A stretch of DNA of 64,000 nt from Bolinopsis microptera (Eukaryota > Ctenophora > Tentaculata > Lobata > Bolinopsidae), in NCBI RefSeq assembly GCF_026151205.1, contig NC_087083.1, positions 3,760,460 to 3,824,459 on the forward strand. The letters run 5' to 3'. Made by a program: the position numbers and the translations under genes. The notes below the pieces were generated by a model that was given only the letters and a program-made list of their open reading frames with translations, was not told the DNA's origin and did not search any database. Numbering within the stretch: position 1 is the first letter of the stretch; every line of letters starts with the position of its first letter. This document shows, piece after piece, positions 42,050 to 53,259 of the stretch.

Positions 42050-42605
42050 GAATCAGTGACATATGGTGAGGCTGCCGCCGCCGCCCGCAGTCCGACCCTG
42101 CTCCGCCTCTCCCCCAGGTCTCCGACGTCACGCCGCTGGGCGGCTGCTGCAGCCGCAGCCTGTGGCCGTCCTCGCACTCCAGTCCTACGCCTGATTTCCT
42201 CCATCCGTCCGCACATCGTGTACTCGCGGCCGCGGCGCCGCAGCCCCCGGCGCCGGTCGCCGATCAGGTCCGCTCCGCATGCTGGCCGCCCCCCGCCGCC
42301 TCCGGCCGCCCAAGTACGACCTCCCTCCGGGCCCTACGCGGGGCTCATCCGCCCTAGTTCTCCTCGCTCTGCTGGTCGCCGCCTCAGGGCGGCCTCCGGT
42401 GGGCGTCCGCCGCCTGAGTCGGGCTCTGCGACTGAGGCAGCTGAGCCGCTGTCCGCCGACGGTAGCCGCACCGCACTCCGGTATCCTCCGGGCGCCGAAC
42501 GCACGCGACGACGCACCGCCGGAAGCCGCATCGACGCCGCCGACGCACGTCCGACGCCGAAGACCGCCACGAATACTACCGAGCAGCAGCCCTTACCCTG
42601 TCCCG
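42050..42605. other. GC-rich island without assigned function
   Basis: Strikingly GC-rich compared with the AT-rich surroundings, and rich in CCG/CGC and CpG. Open frames exist on both strands (Ala/Arg/Pro-rich, the usual result of such composition), but no domain is recognised. It changes abruptly into the (CCT)n array at about 42606. Confidence 0.6.
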
Positions 42606-42995
42606 TCTTCATCCTCCTCCTCCTCCTCCTCCTCCTACCCCTCCTCCTCCTCCTCCTCCTCCTCCTCCTCCTCCGCCTCCTCCTCCTCCTCCTCCTCCTC
42701 CTCCTCCTCCTCCTCCTCCTCCTCCTCCTCCTCCTCCTCTTCCTCAGTCCTCCTCCTCCTCAGTTCTCCTCCTCAGTTCTCCTCCTCCTCCTCCTCCTCC
42801 TCCTCCTCAGTTCTCCTGAGTCGTCCTCCTCCTCCTCCTCCTCCATCTCATCCCCCTCCTCCTGAGTCCTCCTCCCCCTCCTGAGTCCCCCCTCCTCCTG
42901 AGTCCTCCTCTTCCTCTTCAGTCCTGTTCCTCCTCAGTCTTCCTCCTCCTCCTCTTCCTCCTCCTCCTTCTCCTTCTCAGTCCTCAGTCCTCCTC
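42606..42995. repeat. (CCT)n pyrimidine array, start of composite region
   Basis: TCC/CCTCCTCAGT repeats, the first of several such blocks separating copies of the module described next. Other blocks: 43150-43674, 44900-45048, 45192-45391, 46617-46754, 46898-47094, 47232-47620, 47763-48125, 49351-49499 and 50572-50964. Confidence 0.95.
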
Positions 42996-43149
42996 CTCTA
43001 CAGGGTGTTTCGAGACTCGTGTCCAAATTTAAAATTTTAATTTTTAATTTAATGAAGGAGCAAGATGTCAAGAGTAACGTTGACGAGGGTTTACGATACA
43101 CTGCCTACACAAAGTGCCTACACAACCTTCTTTCAAAAGTGCTCTTTAA
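42996..43149 (+). repeat. Truncated module copy (5' ~150 bp)
   Basis: Begins ACAGGGTGTTTCGAGACTCG and runs to the ORF start region (GAAGGAGCAAGATGTCAAGA), then breaks into (CCT)n. Equivalent truncated copies start near 45049, 46755, 47095 and 47621; one at 50480-50571 lacks the first part, and one at 49500-49548 has only the first part. Four break at the same point, GTGCCTACAC|TCCTCC. Confidence 0.85.
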
Positions 43150-43674
43150 GGTCCTCCTCCTCCTGAGTGATCCTCCTCCTCCTCAGCCCTCCTCCTCCTC
43201 CTCCTCCTGTGTCCTCCTCCTCCTCCTGAGTCCTCCTCCTCCTCCTCCTGAGTCCTCCTCCTCCTCCTCCTCAATTCTCCTCCTCAGTTCTCCTCCTCCT
43301 CCTCCTCCTGGGTCCTCCTCCTGGGTCCTCCTGAGTCCTCCTCCTCCTCATCAGTCCTCCTCCTCCTGAGTGCTCCTCCTCCCCCTCCTCATTCTCCGCC
43401 TCATCAATCCTCCTCCTCCTCCTCCTCCTCCTCCTCCTCCTCCTCCTCCTCCTCCTCCTCCTCCTCCTCCTCCTCCTCCTCCTCCTCCTCCTCCTCCTCC
43501 TCCTCCTCCTCCTCCTCCTCCTCCTCCTCCTCCTCCTCAGTTCTCCTCCTCCTCCTGGGTCCTCCTCCTCAGTCCTCCTCAGTCCTCCTCCTCCTCTTGA
43601 GTCCTCCTCGTCCTCTTGAGTCCTCTTCCTCCCCTCCTCTTCCTCCTCCTTCTCAGTCCTCAGTCCTCCTCCTC

Positions 43675-44899
43675 CTCTACAGGGTGTTTCGAGACTCGTG
43701 TACAAATTTAAAATTTTAATTTTTAATTTTATGAAGGAGCAAGATGTCAAGAGAAACGTTGACGGCACCATTCGGCCCGAGGGTTTACGATACACTGCCT
43801 ACACAAAGTGCCTACACAACCTTCTTACAAATGTGCTCTTTAAGGTTTTGTGGCAAGGGGAGGAAATATGTTTTGCCATCATGTGTAGTGAAACGAATCA
43901 GAAATCTCTACACATCTCCAGCCGGAAAATACAAAGACTTCTTACCGGGAACAATTAACTCGCAGATTTAGTGCGTTTTAGTGGATGTTTTATGGTTTTA
44001 AAGTCTGTTTTTGTCAAATACCGATGTAAAACTTTCTCATACAGACCAGGGGGTAACCAGGGGAAGCGATCCATAAATGGCATCCGTACGGCAAATATAA
44101 AGTGGTGTGTAGCGTTTATACACACGTTCGTAAAATTATTCTGTTACACACAATTTTAAGCTTCTTTGTTAACAAAAGTCTCGTGATGTTAAGGAGAATA
44201 TTTCAACTAATGTTAATGTTCGCTGAGACCTATTGACGGGACAAATTTTCTTATTGTCTTGCTGGTTTGTAGACCAGCCTCATTATAGAGCTAGCTCCGT
44301 GAGGCTGTTCACCGCACGTACCAACAATTTATTGCATATTTTTTACACGCTAACCTAACCAGCTGATGGGCATATTGATTATCATGACATTAACGTTATT
44401 TATAATGAATCTGGTTACTACATTAAACCCCAACTTAACGTGGAATTTGGACTGTCACAGTTCAAATTTGAATGAGCCGCCCTGTCAGGCTGTCAATACC
44501 TATCTAGGAGCTAGTCGGTTCGTAAATGTAAAAACCGCCGGATATATGACTGGTGCCGGGTTCTAATAATGATCATAGTTCCATACCTCTGTAGCTATTC
44601 CCACGATAGAAATCCTATCTTCATTCACGGCCGTGATGAATGGATTTCATTCGAAGTCGAATCAATTCGGGCTAATTGTGATAGCATTAGCTTTGAGCTA
44701 TTGTAAACCAATTGCTTCTCTTCACAATAACTATCGGACGATTTACGTACTAAAGTTCGACAACTGAAGTTCGTGGTCATGTTTCTATACTACTATACCA
44801 ATGAACGTTATAAATTCGAGATCCTGGTGGAACCTACAGGTGGACATGACAAGGATTAAGTTTGACCCATTTCCCCGAGCTAACTGTCAATAAACTCAT
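43675..44899 (+). repeat. Full module copy 1 (P2RX7_C-like ORF + conserved tail)
   Basis: A 1.2-kb unit from ACAGGGTGTTTCGAGACTCG to GTCAATAAACTCAT. The first 300 bp hold the ORF. The remaining ~900 bp is non-coding, nearly identical among three copies, and ends with AATAAA, as a 3' UTR would. Short frames in the tail (such as 44366-44566) are repeated with the unit but look non-coding. Confidence 0.85.
43744..43971 (+). CDS. P2X7-type intracellular domain-like ORF, copy 1
   Basis: 75 codons. LQMCSLRFCGKGRKYVLPSC, VVKRIRNLYTSPAGKYKDFL and PGTI follow the pattern of the P2X7 C-terminal (P2RX7_C, Pfam PF20478) domain found alone in many invertebrate proteins: an aromatic helix, G-K-G, V-[IL]-P-S-C-V-V, I-R, then P-x-G-x-Y-x-x-F. 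In P2X7 this domain binds zinc and guanine nucleotide. The ORF is shorter than the domain, so an upstream exon or decay is likely. The ATG sits in the repeated block GAAGGAGCAAGATGTCAAGA. Confidence 0.5.
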   Translation: MSRETLTAPFGPRVYDTLPTQSAYTTFLQMCSLRFCGKGRKYVLPSCVVKRIRNLYTSPAGKYKDFLPGTINSQI

Positions 44900-45391
44900 C
44901 CCCCTCCTCCTGAGTCGGGAGTCCTCCTCCTCCTCCTGAGTCCTCCCCCTCCTCCTGAGTCCTCCTCTTCCTCTTCAGTCCTCTTCCTCCTCAGTCTTCC
45001 TCCTCCTCTTCCTCCTCCTCCTTCTCCTTATCAGTCCTCAGTCCTCTCCTCTACAGGGTGTTTCGAGACTCGTGTCCAAATTTAAAATTTTAATTTTTAA
45101 TTTAATGAAGGAGCAAGATGTCAAGAGTAACGTTGACGGCACCATTCGGCCCAAGGGTTACGATACACTGCCTACACAAAGTGCCTACACTCCTCCTCCT
45201 CCGCCTGAGTGCTCCTCCTCCTCCTCCTCAATTCTCCTCCTCCTCCTCCTGGGTCCTCCTCCTCAGTCCTCCTCAGTCCTCCTCAGTCCTCCTCAGTGCT
45301 CCTCCTCCTCCTGAGTCCTCCTCGTCCTCTTCAGTCCTCTTCCTCCCCTCCTCCTCCTCCTTCTCCTTCTCAGTCCTCAGTCCTCCTCCTC

Positions 45392-46616
45392 CTCTACAGG
45401 GTGTTTCGAGACTCGTGTACAAATTTAAAATTTTAATTTTTAATCTTATGAAGGAGCAAGATGTCAAAAGAAACGTTGACGGCACCATTCGGCCCGAGGG
45501 TTTACGATACACTGCCTACACAAAGTGCCTACAAAACCTTCTTACAAATGTGCTCTTTAAGGTTTTGTGGAAAGGGGAGGAAATATGTTTTGCCATCATG
45601 TGTAGTGAAACGAATCAGAAATCTTTACACATCTCCAAGCGGAAAATACAAAGACTTCTTACCGGGAACAATTAACTCGCAGATTTAGTGCGTTTTAATG
45701 GATGTTTAATGGTTTTAAAGTCTGTTTTTGTCAAACACCGATGTAAAACTTTCTCATACAGACCAGGGGGTAACCAGGGGAAGCGATCCATAAATGGCAT
45801 CCGTACGGCAAATATAAAGTGGTGTGTAGCGTTTATACACACGTTCGTAAAGTTATTCTGTTACACACAATTTTAAGCTTCTTTGTTAACAAAAGTCTCG
45901 TGATGTTAAGGAGAATATTTCAACTAATGTTAATGTTCGCTGAGACCTATTGACGGGACAAATTTTCTGATTGTCTTGCTGGTTTGTAGACCAGCCTCAT
46001 TATAGAGCTAGCTCCGTGAGGCTGTTCACCGCACGTACCAACAATTTATTGCATATTTTTTACACGCTAACCTAACCAGCTGATGGTCAAATTGATTATC
46101 ATGACATTAACGTTATTTATAATGAATCTGGTTACTACATTAAACCCCAACTTAACGTGGAATTTGGACTGTCACAGTTCAAATTTGAATGAGCCGCCCT
46201 GTCAGGCTGTCAATACCTATCTAGGAGCTAGTCGGTTCGTAAATGTAAAAACCGCCGGATATATGACTGGTGCCGGGTTCTAATAATGATCATAGTTCCA
46301 TACCTCTGTAGCTATTCCCACGATAGAAATCCTATCTTCATTCACGGCCGTGATGAATGGATTTCATTCGAAGTCGAATCAATTCGGGCTAATTGTGATA
46401 GCATTAGCTTTGAGCTATTGTAAACCAATTGCTTCTCTTCACAATAACTATCGGACGATTTACGTACTAAAGTTCGACAACTGAAGTTCGTGGTCATGTT
46501 TCTATACTACTATACCAATGAACGTTATAAATTCGAGATCCTGGTGGAACCTACAGGTGGACATGACAAGGATTAAGTTTGACCCATTTCCCCGAGCTAA
46601 CTGTCAATAAACTCAT
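45392..46616 (+). repeat. Full module copy 2
   Basis: Near-identical to copy 1. The unit 44900-46616 is itself tandemly duplicated with its (CCT)n spacer, with an offset of about 1,706 bp to 46617 and beyond. Confidence 0.85.
45461..45688 (+). CDS. P2X7-type domain-like ORF, copy 2
   Basis: Same 75-codon frame as copy 1, with SKE for SRE at the start, AYKTFLQ, and TSPSGKYKDF. The frame is kept intact, and most changes from copy 1 are single substitutions. Confidence 0.5.
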   Translation: MSKETLTAPFGPRVYDTLPTQSAYKTFLQMCSLRFCGKGRKYVLPSCVVKRIRNLYTSPSGKYKDFLPGTINSQI

Positions 46617-48125
46617 GAGTCGGGAGTCCTCCTCCTCCTCCTGAGTCCTCCCCCTCCTCCTGAGTCCTCCTCTTCCTCTTCAGTCCTCTTCCTCCTCAGT
46701 CTTCCTCCTCCTCTTCCTCCTCCTCCTTCTCCTTATCAGTCCTCAGTCCTCCTCCTCTACAGGGTGTTTCGAGACTCGTGTCCAAATTTAAAATTTTAAT
46801 TTTTAATTTAATGAAGGAGCAAGATGTCAAGAGTAACGTTGACGACACCATTCGGCCCAAGGGTTACGATACACTGCCTACACAAAGTGCCTACACTCCT
46901 CCTCCTCCGCCTGAGTGCTCCTCCTCCTCCTCCTCAATTCTCCTCCTCCTCCTCCTGGGTCCTCCTCCTCAGTCCTCCTCAGTCCTCCTCAGTCCTCCTC
47001 AGTGCTCCTCCTCCTCCTGAGTCCTCCTCCTCCTCTTCAGTCCTCTTCCTCCCCTCCTCCTCCTCCTTCTCCTTCTCAGTCCTCAGTCCTCCTCCTCCTC
47101 TACAGGGTGTTTCGAGACTCGTGTACAAATTTAAAATTTTAATTTTTAATCTTATGAAGGAGCGAGATGTCAAAAGAAACGTTGACGGCACCATTCGGCC
47201 CGAGGGTTTACGATACACTGCCTACACAAAGTCCTCCTCCTCCTCCTCCTCCTCAATTCTCCTCCTCAGTTCTCCTCCTCCTCCTCCTGGGTCCTCCTCC
47301 TCAGTCCTCCTGAGTCCTCCTCCTCCTCATCAGTCCTCCTCCTCCTGAGTGCTCCTCCTCCTCCTCCTCATTCTCCTCCTCATCAGTCCTCCTCCTCCTC
47401 CTCCTCCACCTCCTCCTCCTCCTCCTCCTCCTCCTCCTCCTCCTCCTCCTCAGTTCTCCTCCTCCTCCTGGGTCCTCCTCCTCAGTCCTCCTCAGTCCTC
47501 CTCAGTCCTCCTCAGTCCTCCTCGTCCTCCTCCTCCTCCTCAGTCCTCCTCGTCCTCTTCAGTCCTCTTCCTCCCCTCCTCCTCCTCCTTCTCCTTCTCA
47601 GTCCTCAGTCCTCCTCCTCCTCTACAGGGTGTTTCGAGACTCGTGTAAAAATTTAAAATTTAAATTTTTAATCTTATGAAGGAGCAAGATGTCAAAAGAA
47701 ACGTTGACGGCACCATTCGGCCCAAGGGTTTACGATACACTGCCTACACAAAGTGCCTACACTCCTCCTCCTCCGCCTGAGTCCTCCTCCTCCTCCTCCT
47801 CAATTCTCCTCCTCAGTTCTCCTCCTCCTCCTCCTGGGTCCTCCTCCTCAGTCCTCCTGAGTCCTCCTCCTCCTCATCAGTCCTCCTCATTCTCCTCCTC
47901 ATCAGTCCTCCTCCTCCTCCTCCTCCTCCTCCTCCTCCTCCTCCTCCTCCTCTTCCTCCTCCTCCTCCTCAGTCCTCCTCCTCCTCAGTTCTCCTCCTCC
48001 TCCTGGGTCCTCCTCCTCAGTCCTCCTCAGTCCTCCTCCTCCTCCTGAGTCCTCCTCGTCCTCTTCAGTCCTCTTCCTCCCATCCTCCTCCTCCTTCTCC
48101 TTCTCAGTCCTCAGTCCTCCTCCTC

Positions 48126-49350
48126 CTCTACAGGGTGTTTCGAGACTCGTGTACAAATTTAAAATTTTAATTTTTAATCTTATGAAGGAGCAAGATGTCA
48201 AGAGAAACGTTGACGGCACCATTCGGCCCGAGGGTTTACGATACACTGCCTACACAAATTGCCTACACAACCTTCTTACAAATGTGCTCTTTAAGGTTTT
48301 GTGGAAAGGGGAGGAAATATGTTTTGCCATCATGTGTAGTGAAACGAATCAGAAATCTTTACACATCTCCAAGCGGAAAATACAAAGACTTCTTACCGGG
48401 AACAATTAACTCGCAGATTTAGTGCGTTTTAATGGATGTTTAATGGTTTTAAAGTCTGTTTTTGTCAAATACCGATGTAAAACTTTCTCATACAGACCAG
48501 GGGGTAACCAGGGGAAGCGATCCATAAATGGCATCCGTACGGCAAATATAAAGTGGTGTGTAGCGTTTATACACACGTTCGTAAAGTTATTCTGTTACAC
48601 ACAATTTTAAGCTTCTTTGTTAACAAAAGTCTCGTGATGTTAAGGAGAATATTTCAACTAATGTTAATGTTCGCTGAGACCTATTGACGGGACAAATTTT
48701 CTTATTGTCTTGCTGGTTTGTAGACCAGCCTCATTATAGAGCTAGCTCCGTGAGGCTGTTCACCGCACGTACCAACAATTTATTGCATATTTTTTACACG
48801 CTAACCTAACCAGCTGATGGTCAAATTGATTATCATGACATTAACGTTATTTATAATGAATCTGGTTACTACATTAAACCCCAACTTAACGTGGAATTTG
48901 GACTGTCACAGTTCAAATTTGAATGAGCCGCCCTGTCAGGCTGTCAATACCTATCTAGGAGCTAGTCGGTTCGTAAATGTAAAAACCGCCGGATATATGA
49001 CTGGTGCCGGGTTCTAATAATGATCATAGTTCCATACCTCTGTAGCTATTCCCACGATAGAAATCCTATCTTCATTCACGGCCGTGATGAATGGATTTCA
49101 TTCGAAGTCGAATCAATTCGGGCTAATTGTGATAGCATTAGCTTTGAGCTATTGTAAACCAATTGCTTCTCTTCACAATAACTATCGGACGATTTACGTA
49201 CTAAAGTTCGACAACTGAAGTTCGTGGTCATGTTTCTATACTACTATACCAATGAACGTTATAAATTCGAGATCCTGGTGGAACCTACAGGTGGACATGA
49301 CAAGGATTAAGTTTGACCCATTTCCCCGAGCTAACTGTCAATAAACTCAT
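48126..49350 (+). repeat. Full module copy 3
   Basis: Near-identical to copies 1 and 2, ending in the same GTCAATAAACTCAT followed by pyrimidine repeats. Confidence 0.85.
48195..48422 (+). CDS. P2X7-type domain-like ORF, copy 3
   Basis: Same frame and stop as the other copies, with IAYTTFLQ and TSPSGKYKDF. Confidence 0.5.
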   Translation: MSRETLTAPFGPRVYDTLPTQIAYTTFLQMCSLRFCGKGRKYVLPSCVVKRIRNLYTSPSGKYKDFLPGTINSQI

Positions 49351-49550
49351 CCCCCTCCTCCTGAGTCGGGAGTCCTCCTCCTCCTCCTGAGTCCTCCCCC
49401 TCCTCCTGAGTCCTCCTCTTCCTCTTCAGTCCTCTTCCTCCTCAGTCTTCCTCCTCCTCTTCCTCCTCCTCCTTCTCCTTATCAGTCCTCAGTCCTCCTC
49501 CTCTACAGGGTGTTTCGAGACTCGTGTCCAAATTTAAAATTTTAATTTTT

Positions 49551-50463
49551 TACATCAACTGTTTTTTCTTTAAAATAGGCATTAGATGTATAGGAGTGGA
49601 AGGAATTTAGAATGGGTATAGTAGGTAAATAAGTTTTTCGTACGGTGTCAGGTGTCAGGTGTCAGGTGTCACAAAGCAAAACATGCATAACCCTCCGCAC
49701 ACGTTATTTCAATGCATATTCTCCGTGCGCGCAGAGCAGTGATGGTCTCGTCGCCATGGTTACCCTCCGCATACGTTTGCACGATTTGACGATCGATCAA
49801 ATTACACTTTCAAATGCGCGGCGCCAAGCAAACAATTTGAATTTTATGTTAATTGATTTAGATAACAAGCAATTTCCCGGATCTTATACATGTGTTAAGT
49901 AACTCAAGCTTTTCTTTACTTGATCATTGATCATGTCCATGATGCGGTACAATACATACTAACTTCCCGTTTTGTTGTGAGTGCTTGGTGTAACCACCGA
50001 CTTGGCTCCCGATAATGTCAATGATATAACTATAAGTAATCCGTTATATTGTTGAACAAACATGATTGTCGAGATATTGATTTGTTATACGAGATGGACC
50101 ATTAATGTTATTATGAGTTGCATTACCTACTACGGATTTCACGACTACCATTTTATTTAATCTAACAACTTATGTAAACTTGTAAACAACTATTCCTAAT
50201 TCACATGGCTTTTGTTCTTCAAACTTTTAACTGTGTATCACCACACAGGCGCAGGCTATGGTGTCCGGTCATTTAACTCTTTAAATTTGAATAATTGACA
50301 ATGGCAACCCTTCCATTATGTGTTGCGTAGCGCCCCAAGAATTGTGAAAAAATGACCATTATTTAGTATTTTGACCAACATGAAACTATCGTTAATTGTA
50401 ATTTAAAATTTTAAAAGGCATGGCAATCACTACGGTTGATGGAAATCTAGCGTCCGCTAACCG
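49551..50463. other. Non-repetitive spacer within the array
   Basis: About 0.9 kb without (CCT)n or module sequence. It has a short TGTCAGG repeat near 49650. One 86-codon frame (49645) has no recognised domain. It probably marks an insertion or the old unique sequence. Confidence 0.5.
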
Positions 50464-50964
50464 GCGCAATTCTTGTTAATTTAATGAAGGAGCAAGATGT
50501 CAAGAGTAACGTTGACGGCACCATTCGGCCCGAGGGTTTACGATACACTGCCTACACAAAGTGCCTACACTCCTCCTCCTCCGCCTGAGTCCTCCTCCTC
50601 CTCCTCCTCAATTCTCCTCCTCAGTTCTCCTCCTCCTCCTCATGGGTCCTCCTCCTCAGTCCTCCTGAGTCCTCCTCCTCCTGAGTCCTCCTCCTCCTGA
50701 GTGCTCCTCCTCCTCCTCCTCCTCCTCCTCCTCCTCCTCCTCCTCCTCCTCCTCCTCCTCCTCCTCCTCCTCCTCCTCCTCCTCCTCCTCCTCCTCCTCC
50801 TCCTCCTCCTCCTCCTCCTCCTCCTCCTCCTCCTCCTCCTCCTCCTCCTCCTCAGTTCTCCTCCTCCTCCTGGGTCCTCCTCCTCAGTCCTCCTCAGTCC
50901 TCCTCAGTCCTCCTCAGTCCTCCTCCTCCTCCTTCTCCTTCTCAGTCCTCAGTCCTCCTCTTCC

Positions 50965-51333
50965 TCTAGAGGGTGTTTCGAGACTCGTGTACAAATTTAA
51001 AATTTTAATTTTTAATTTTATGAAGGAGCAAGATGTCAAGAGAAACGTTGACGGCACCATTCGGCCCGAGGGTTTACGATACACTGCCTACACAAAGTGC
51101 CTACAAAACCTTCTTACAAATGTGCTCTTTAAGGTTTTGTGGAAAGGGGAGGAAATATGTTTTGCCATCATGTGTAGTGAAACGAATCAGAAATCTCTAC
51201 ACATCTCCAGCCGGAAAATACAAAGACTTCTTACCGGGAACAATTAACTCGCAGATTTAGTGCGTTTTAATGGATGTTTAATGGTTTTAAAGTCTGTTTT
51301 TTGTCAAATACCGATGTAAAACTTTCTCATACA
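50965..51333 (+). repeat. Module copy 4, tail truncated
   Basis: Holds the ORF and the first ~70 bp of the tail, then diverges after ACTTTCTCATACA. This is the right-hand end of the composite array. Confidence 0.8.
51033..51260 (+). CDS. P2X7-type domain-like ORF, copy 4
   Basis: 75 codons, intact, with AYKTFLQ and TSPAGKYKDF. It follows the longest (CCT)n block of the array. Confidence 0.5.
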   Translation: MSRETLTAPFGPRVYDTLPTQSAYKTFLQMCSLRFCGKGRKYVLPSCVVKRIRNLYTSPAGKYKDFLPGTINSQI

Positions 51334-51979
51334 ATTGTTCAATAATAATTTAACGATCCAAACGTTACAAAAATGAAATATTGAGCCTTCTAACAAACGG
51401 AAAGACGAAGGCAAACAACACATAACCACTGTACTGAGAGGGAACAACATTCCAAACTAGGAACGTTCTGCGTGCAGCGATAAATTTAGTGCGTGTGATA
51501 TCTCCATTTATGTGGAAGCTAGAAATTCCGTTCTTTGATCATATTAGAGTATACGAGGCCTAGGTTAACGTAAGTGGCAACACAAAATCTTTGCCAAAAG
51601 TGAAAAACTCATTTACGTCATCCTTTAAGGCAACATTTAGATCTGAGATAAGCTGAGTCTTGACAAAGATAAGTGAGTTTCGAGAAAGTGCACTCGGATA
51701 AAGTTATCAAGTGACAATGATAAGACTAAGTTAGGGTCAAGTCAACAGAATGGCAGCTGTAACAGAAACAGTTCATTGGATAGGGGAGTAGGGGATTATG
51801 ACGGAGTGAAATTTATTTAGCAGGGCAAACAAAAAACAACTGACAGCACTGAGCAAGTGAACTGGAAAATTGAGGAACAAAAATAACAGTGGTTGTCAGC
51901 CCTTTCCGTAGCAATCAGGATTTCCCAGGAGATCGATCAGGCAATCAGGATTTCCCACGAGAATGCTCGAGCCAACGCG

Positions 51980-52032
51980 CGCACTTGTGTCACGTGACGG
52001 CCACGTGACGCTCTAATCGTTGTCACGTGGAA
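51980..52032. promoter_or_regulatory. Cluster of CACGTG E-boxes
   Basis: Three CACGTG palindromes within about 40 bp (GTCACGTGACGGCCACGTGA and GTTGTCACGTGGAA). Such sites bind bHLH-ZIP factors. No gene start is identified next to them. Confidence 0.3.
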
Positions 52033-52094
52033 CAGAAGGGAGGTTCCTAGAGCGTCGATCTCGACAAGAGGGAGTTTCTCACGGTTTATCTTCA

Positions 52095-53250
52095 ATAACT
52101 ATCGCTATTTTTATAGTAGAGAGTTGAAACTTTCACCAAATGTTTCCCTAGACATTTCTGCATGGTAACTGTGTCATAGAATTTTAATTTGGGGACCCAA
52201 TTTTGTGCAACACTCCGGTATCTGACGACCGGTCGCGGACGTGGTTATTGTAATGTCAACTTCTGTTGCACACTGAGCGAGCTATATTTTGAGAACAAAG
52301 ATAAACTTTACACCAGGTGAAAGCTGAGACGTTTCTTTTTAAGATGATCACCTCACATTCTATGTATCTGTGACATTGAGATAGTAACGATTCAAAACGT
52401 CAAGTTGAACAGGCTACAAAATACGCGCTGAATAAAAGTCCACCCCAGGAGTCCACCCCACGCGCGTAGGGTGGTTAAGAAGTATAAATTTGGCCTTATT
52501 AGTCACGTGCTATACCAATGCGCGTTTTAAACTTTGACAGTCTATTACTCTAAGGCAAATAGAGTAATTATATTCATATTTTGTCAGCAATAAGATCACA
52601 TTATTTTCTATTTAGTGTGAAAATATGAGCTAGAACGGACATAATCTCGCTGAGTTATAGCTGTTTGAAATTTATGATGAACGCGCGGGTGCCAATTGAT
52701 AACAACTAAATGCTTTTGCGCGTAGTGCGCGTCGAAAATTTGGCAAAAACGCTTGCGGAGTGACAATATTCAAACTTCGATAAAGTATATGAAGTGGGTA
52801 CTTCTCGGAAAGGAAAAATTTAGGCAAACACGATGTGACTATTTCTGGGTTGATTTAATACAACTGCAAAAAATTATTCAAACTTCAAGCAAAAAAGTCA
52901 AAATTTTTACCACTTTTTTGGATTTTTACCTCAGAACAAATAGAGGGATTTGTTTTATTTTTATACAATCTTGTGCGGCTGTCTTTTAGCTATCTTTATG
53001 CAAGTTTTGCCGACATGCCAACAAAATTAACTTGCTCAAAATATCAAAAAACATGGTTTTTTGGCCTATTTTTGGCCCAAAAATCGGTTTTTTGCGATTT
53101 TACCCCAGAACAATCAGTCCAATCATCATGAAACTACTTTCAATCGATTCTACGGTCAAAAATACGTCTAGTAAGGTGTATCTGGGGTCCCTAACGTATC
53201 GAGCAGACAATGCCCGTAAGAGCCTCTACTATTACGAAAAATATATGTTT
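52095..53250. mobile_element. Dispersed element, fuller inverted copy of 34565-35180
   Basis: Reverse complement of the 34.6-35.1 kb element over 52100-52475 (CCAGACATTTCTGC... with ACCGGTCGCGGACGTGG, then AGGAGTCCACCCCACGCGCG). A ~700-bp body with no coding frame lies between that block and the shared end GCCCGTAAGAGCCTCTACTA at 53213. That body is absent from the first copy. Confidence 0.75.
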
Positions 53251-53259
53251 TTCCGCAGA

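Noticed and set aside
41957-42865. 302-codon Arg/Pro/Ala-rich frame over the GC island
   Set aside because: High GC removes stops by composition, both strands are open, no domain is seen, and it runs into (CCT)n.
43698-43958. Alternative 86-codon frame (MKEQDVKRNVDGTIRPEGL...) of the module
   Set aside because: It overlaps the 75-codon frame. Its second half loses the VLPSCVV-type core, so the 75-codon frame is the better candidate, though an ancestral frameshift cannot be excluded.
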